This document shows positions 60,656 to 64,000 of a stretch of 64,000 nt of DNA, one piece after another (the stretch's first letter is position 1; every line of letters starts with the position of its first letter). A program made the translations under genes and the position numbers. Under the pieces are notes generated by a model. It was not told where the DNA came from, did not search any database, and saw only the letters and a list, made by a program, of their open reading frames with translations. The DNA is from Progne subis subis. Taxonomy: Eukaryota > Chordata > Aves > Passeriformes > Hirundinidae. The stretch covers positions 1 through 64,000 of the forward strand of contig JAKJHU010000108.1 in the NCBI GenBank assembly GCA_022316685.1, in the 5' to 3' direction.

Positions 60656-60798
60656 GCAGTGCTGCTGCCTGCTGAATTGTCCAGCTGAGCTGGGCTGTGC
60701 TTTGGGTACAAAAAAAATTTTTCAGCTTTGCTGGGTGTTTTCCCAATGCCTACTGTGCTTCCTGCGTGTGTTATCTGTGCAGTTTTGATCACAGAGCT
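60656..60798. other. Non-coding gap
   Basis: Short unique stretch between the minisatellite and a CR1 copy. Confidence 0.5.
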
Positions 60799-61022
60799 GT
60801 AGAATTGTGGCACAGATTGGGACTGGATTGGAAGGGACCTTAAATCCCATCTCCTCCCACCCTCTGGGACAGCTTCCACTGCCCCAGGTTGCTCCAAGCC
60901 CCATCCAGCCTGACCCTGGACGCTTCCAGGAATGCGGCAATGCCTGGCCACCCTCGCAATAAAGAATTTTCCCTAATATCCCATCTAAACCTGCTCTCTT
61001 CTCAGTTTGATGCTGCTTTACG
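60799..61022 (-). mobile_element. CR1 LINE 3'-end fragment
   Basis: GTAGAATTGTGGCACAGATT, GGATTGGAAGGGACCTTAAA, CCAGGTTGCTCCAAGCCCCA and AAAGAATTTTCCCTAATATC match the antisense CR1 tail. The 5' end stops within the CTCTTCTCAGTTTGATGC segment, where sequence turns CpG-rich. Confidence 0.95.
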
Positions 61023-64000
61023 TGCAACCCTACCCCCGGCGCGCTCGCTGGCAATCAGAGGGGCAAGGAAAGGAGAGAGATGTGCCGCCCTCGGGCTCTT
61101 CCAGCTGCCGATTCCTATCCTTTCCCCAGGCAGGGAAGGTCCCAGGGCAGCTGCTGGCGGTGTCTAAGGTGGCACAGCATGGCAGAGAGCTCCTGGCCCT
61201 GCGCTGGCTGCTGATGGAGCAGCGCACCGCCGAGCGCGGAACGAGCGGCCGCGGGGCTCGGGAGCGCTGGGGCTGGAGCAGCCCTGTTAAATCGGAGCAG
61301 ATGGCCACATCAGCCCCGCGAAAGAGCAGCCTCTCACTCCCCCTGCTCATCGCCGGCCCCCCATCCAGTCTCTCGGCCTTTCCAATTTTCTCGGCGAGCC
61401 TTTGACAGCTGCTCCGGGGGAAATTGCGCTGCCGGGGCGAGAGGAGCGAGAGGAGCGGAGCCCTCAGCTCCCTTTCATTATCCTCGAGCACCGTCTCCTT
61501 TGTCTCCCGAGGCAATTTCATAGCCGGTGCACAAACACGAAGCCATCAAAGGAGCCTTTCACTGGGCTGGCACCGGAGACAATGGGAAGCAGATACACCT
61601 CCATCAACAAAGGGCTGCATTTCCATTTTGATAACAAACGTGCTGGCTCCCTGTCGAACACACGCATCTTGTTTTTCCTTCTGTTTTCCCTCTCCTTTCC
61701 CCAGCCAGCCCCAGGACGGGGTGTACAATAGCACTGCCCTCCCCTCGCCACTCGTGCTGACAGATCTGATGGTCCTGCGTGCCACGCTCTGCCTTTCCTT
61801 CCAAAGAGCAGAGACAGAGGAAAGCAGGCCATGGCTTCCTCCCTTTCGGCATTATCTCCCTCCTTCATGCCCTCGTCACGATGATGCCACCGCAGTGATA
61901 GGACAGCAGAGATTTAGGAGCTGCCAGAAGGGTGTTTTCCTGGGTCCTTCTCCTGGGTGTGAGCACTGGAGCATTCCCAGGCTTGCACCAGGGCTGAGGG
62001 TGGCTGCCCGGGGTTGTTGTTTTAGCAGGATGCAAGGAAGGGAGGGAGGAGAGGGCTGAACTGACACAGGGGTCCCAACCAGCTGACACCTGCCAGGTAC
62101 AGGGATGCTGGTCCTTTAGATCCCTATAATTTGAGCACCCTACCCATTTCTAAATTATTCACCCGTTTCACCCCTTCCCTGAACTGATTATCCTGATTAT
62201 CTCAGGCAGGTCCCAGCCGTGTTGAGGAGATGAACAATGCTGGTTCCTCTTGCTTTGTGCGAGGCCGAGAGAACCAGGCACTGAGTTTCCACCCCACCTC
62301 GCCCTGTTGCTGCCCTGTGGTTGAGGTGTTTCCACCAAGACCATCACCTTGTGCCTGCCTGCACCGGTGACGAGGTGTTGGATGTTGTGTTAGAGGGGAA
62401 TGAGCAGGGTCAGCCCCCCTGGCTCGCTGCTGGCTCCCAGGCCCTGCAATATCCATGTCCCCACGGCCAGGGGAAATGCGAGCACCTTCCCCTGGGAGCA
62501 GCTCCCGGCTGGGCTCTCCTGGCAGAGGAATCCATCAGAGAGAAGCTCAAAGCCAGTGGGGGTGGGAGGAGGAGAAGTGGGAGAAGTTCTGCTGCGAGCG
62601 CTCGGGCTCCCATCCAGCCGTGCCCCGCTGTGGCTGTGGATCTCAGCCCCCGGGGATCCCGGGAGAGGCAGGAGAGGAGCAGAGAGCTCCAGCTCCGTGT
62701 CCTCGGGGGCCCTCTGTGATAAAGCACAGGCTGGGAGAGGATCCTCAAGCGTGGCTGCGGAGATGTGACACAGGTTCCTCCCTCTGCTGCTGTCCTGTGG
62801 CAAGCCAGGGAAGGGCTGCAGCGCCAGGAGCTGTCCAGACCCCTGGGACTCCCTCTCTTGTTTCAGTCTCCTTTAACAAAACCGAGCAGTAACAACTCCC
62901 TCTTGTGCTGGTGAGCGCCACAGGCACTCGCTGCTGGTCCTCAGACGCGGGTGGCCTTTACTCCCCAGAGGTTTTTAGGGTCATGATTTCATCCACCACC
63001 AGCTGACAAAATCTTCAGCCTCAGCAGAGGAGCAGTTTCCTTCTCAGGCTGACCCTGGGAGGATGAAGAGATGCCTGGGTGGGAGAGGAGCAGGGGTGGG
63101 AGCTGAGGCTGATCTGGAACAAAAAGAGAGAAAGGGTGAAAGACAACCCAAGGGAACACAGAGTGGGGTACGGAGAGGGCGAGGAAATACACGGGAGACC
63201 TTTGTAAAGGAACGGGAAACAGAAAAGGAAAGAAGCTTTGCACACAGCGGATTGTTCACCCAGACCAAAATGCCAACTAAATTAGGATATTGTAGGTCAC
63301 TGAGCAAGGATTGCACAATGGCCGAGTCTCTAACAAAGGTTAAAACACGGAACAAAGACAAATAATGACAGAACCCGGAGCCAGTGACCATAAACTCCAA
63401 ACAAAAAGGAGGGAGGCACGCACAGGATGCAAAAGCAGAAGAAATTGTTGTTTGCAATCGGTGCTCAGTGGGTCAGGCTGAAAATAAAACGGGTTTGCAG
63501 AGCCTGGATCCTAGATGGGGACACAGAGGCAGCTTTGACAAGGTCTTCCAATAAAATTAATCCACTTCAAATGCTTGGTAGGAATGAGAAGCTGACATCA
63601 GCTCACAGACAGACAGGAACATGTTTAAAATGTGCAATGTGTGAATGTCAGAATGAAGGAAAGAAACCCTGGTTTCTCTGAGCTGCTCTGTACAGCTGTC
63701 TGGGAATTTTTCTGTGAAATCTTTGGTTGGAAAATCACTATTTAGCTAAATTGTAGCTATTTGCATTGAAAAGGGCAGTTTTGCTAAACTTCTGCGTTTG
63801 AAAACATTCAGAGAAAAGCACTGAAATGGTTGGAGTGTGCCAGTTCTTGCCTGATTTTCTAAGGAAATGGAGATATGGGATCACACCACATCCGGCATCA
63901 GTGAGAAAAGGCTTTTCTGCCCCCTCCTACAAATCCTGAACCCTCTGAGAGATTTTATTCAACTGTGACGAAGGGACAGGGGCTCTCAGTGCCATTAAAA
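61023..64000. other. Non-coding stretch with a CpG-rich part
   Basis: 61030-61460 is CpG-rich (AGCGCACCGCCGAGCGCGG, CGGCCGCGGGG). From 61380 to 61600 there are TCF/LEF- and SOX-type sites. Open frames up to 211 codons show no domain. From about 63000 it is ordinary AT-rich DNA. Confidence 0.45.
61380..61600. promoter_or_regulatory. Candidate enhancer (TCF/LEF and SOX sites)
   Basis: CCTTTGA at 61399 and ATCAAAGG at 61545-61552 fit TCF/LEF; CCTTTGT at 61497-61503 and ACAATGG at 61579-61585 fit SOX. They sit next to a CpG-rich block. These motifs are short and common, so the call rests on clustering only. Confidence 0.3.

Noticed and set aside
60257..60746. 19-residue repeat protein on the minus strand
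   Set aside because: The 57-bp minisatellite is a multiple of three and keeps all frames alike; no coding gene context.
61424..62059. Open frame of 211 codons in a CpG-rich region
   Set aside because: Low-complexity, Ser/Arg/Pro-rich composition with no domain; the GC content alone lowers stop frequency.

Overview
The window looks like nuclear DNA of a bird, most likely a passerine. The evidence is seven young CR1 3'-end copies, one ancient CR1 reverse-transcriptase fossil, relics of the old amniote MIR-type SINE, and scattered poly-A/AACC low-complexity tracts. Assignment to birds rests on CR1 and is fairly secure; passerine is an inference. I found no convincing protein-coding gene, tRNA or rRNA. 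The open frames are chance frames in GC-rich DNA or consequences of tandem repetition.

Layout. (1) 1-7310 is a GC-rich macrosatellite. Two module types, A (about 1,046 bp) and B (about 1,212-1,244 bp), share their flanks but differ in the middle. They run B(partial)-A-B-B-A-B and end in a decayed edge copy; the A-B-B block repeats every 3.52 kb. Every full module carries an exon-like ATG followed by a GTGAGG donor-like site, and six TACAGG acceptor-like motifs. The array runs off the left edge. (2) After about 220 bp of AT-rich spacer, 7535-10665 is a second array with a period of about 855 bp. Each unit has a CpG-dense core with Sp1-type GC boxes, an E2F-type site and a CTCF-like motif on the minus strand, plus an AT-richer half built from 127-bp subrepeats. 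(3) 10666-12170 is a transition zone with a CR1 scrap and a GC-rich patch holding a near-consensus CTCF site on the plus strand. (4) 12171-64000 is gene-poor intergenic or intronic DNA with CR1 and SINE relics, microsatellites, two minisatellites and a few stretches that read like conserved regulatory DNA.

How the parts may work together. The second array resembles the class of CTCF-binding, promoter-bearing macrosatellites known in mammals (DXZ4 is the best known). Its minus-strand CTCF-like motifs and the plus-strand motif at 12032 point away from each other, the arrangement often found at domain boundaries. This is a hypothesis from motif reading by eye. No alignment, motif scan or expression data were available.
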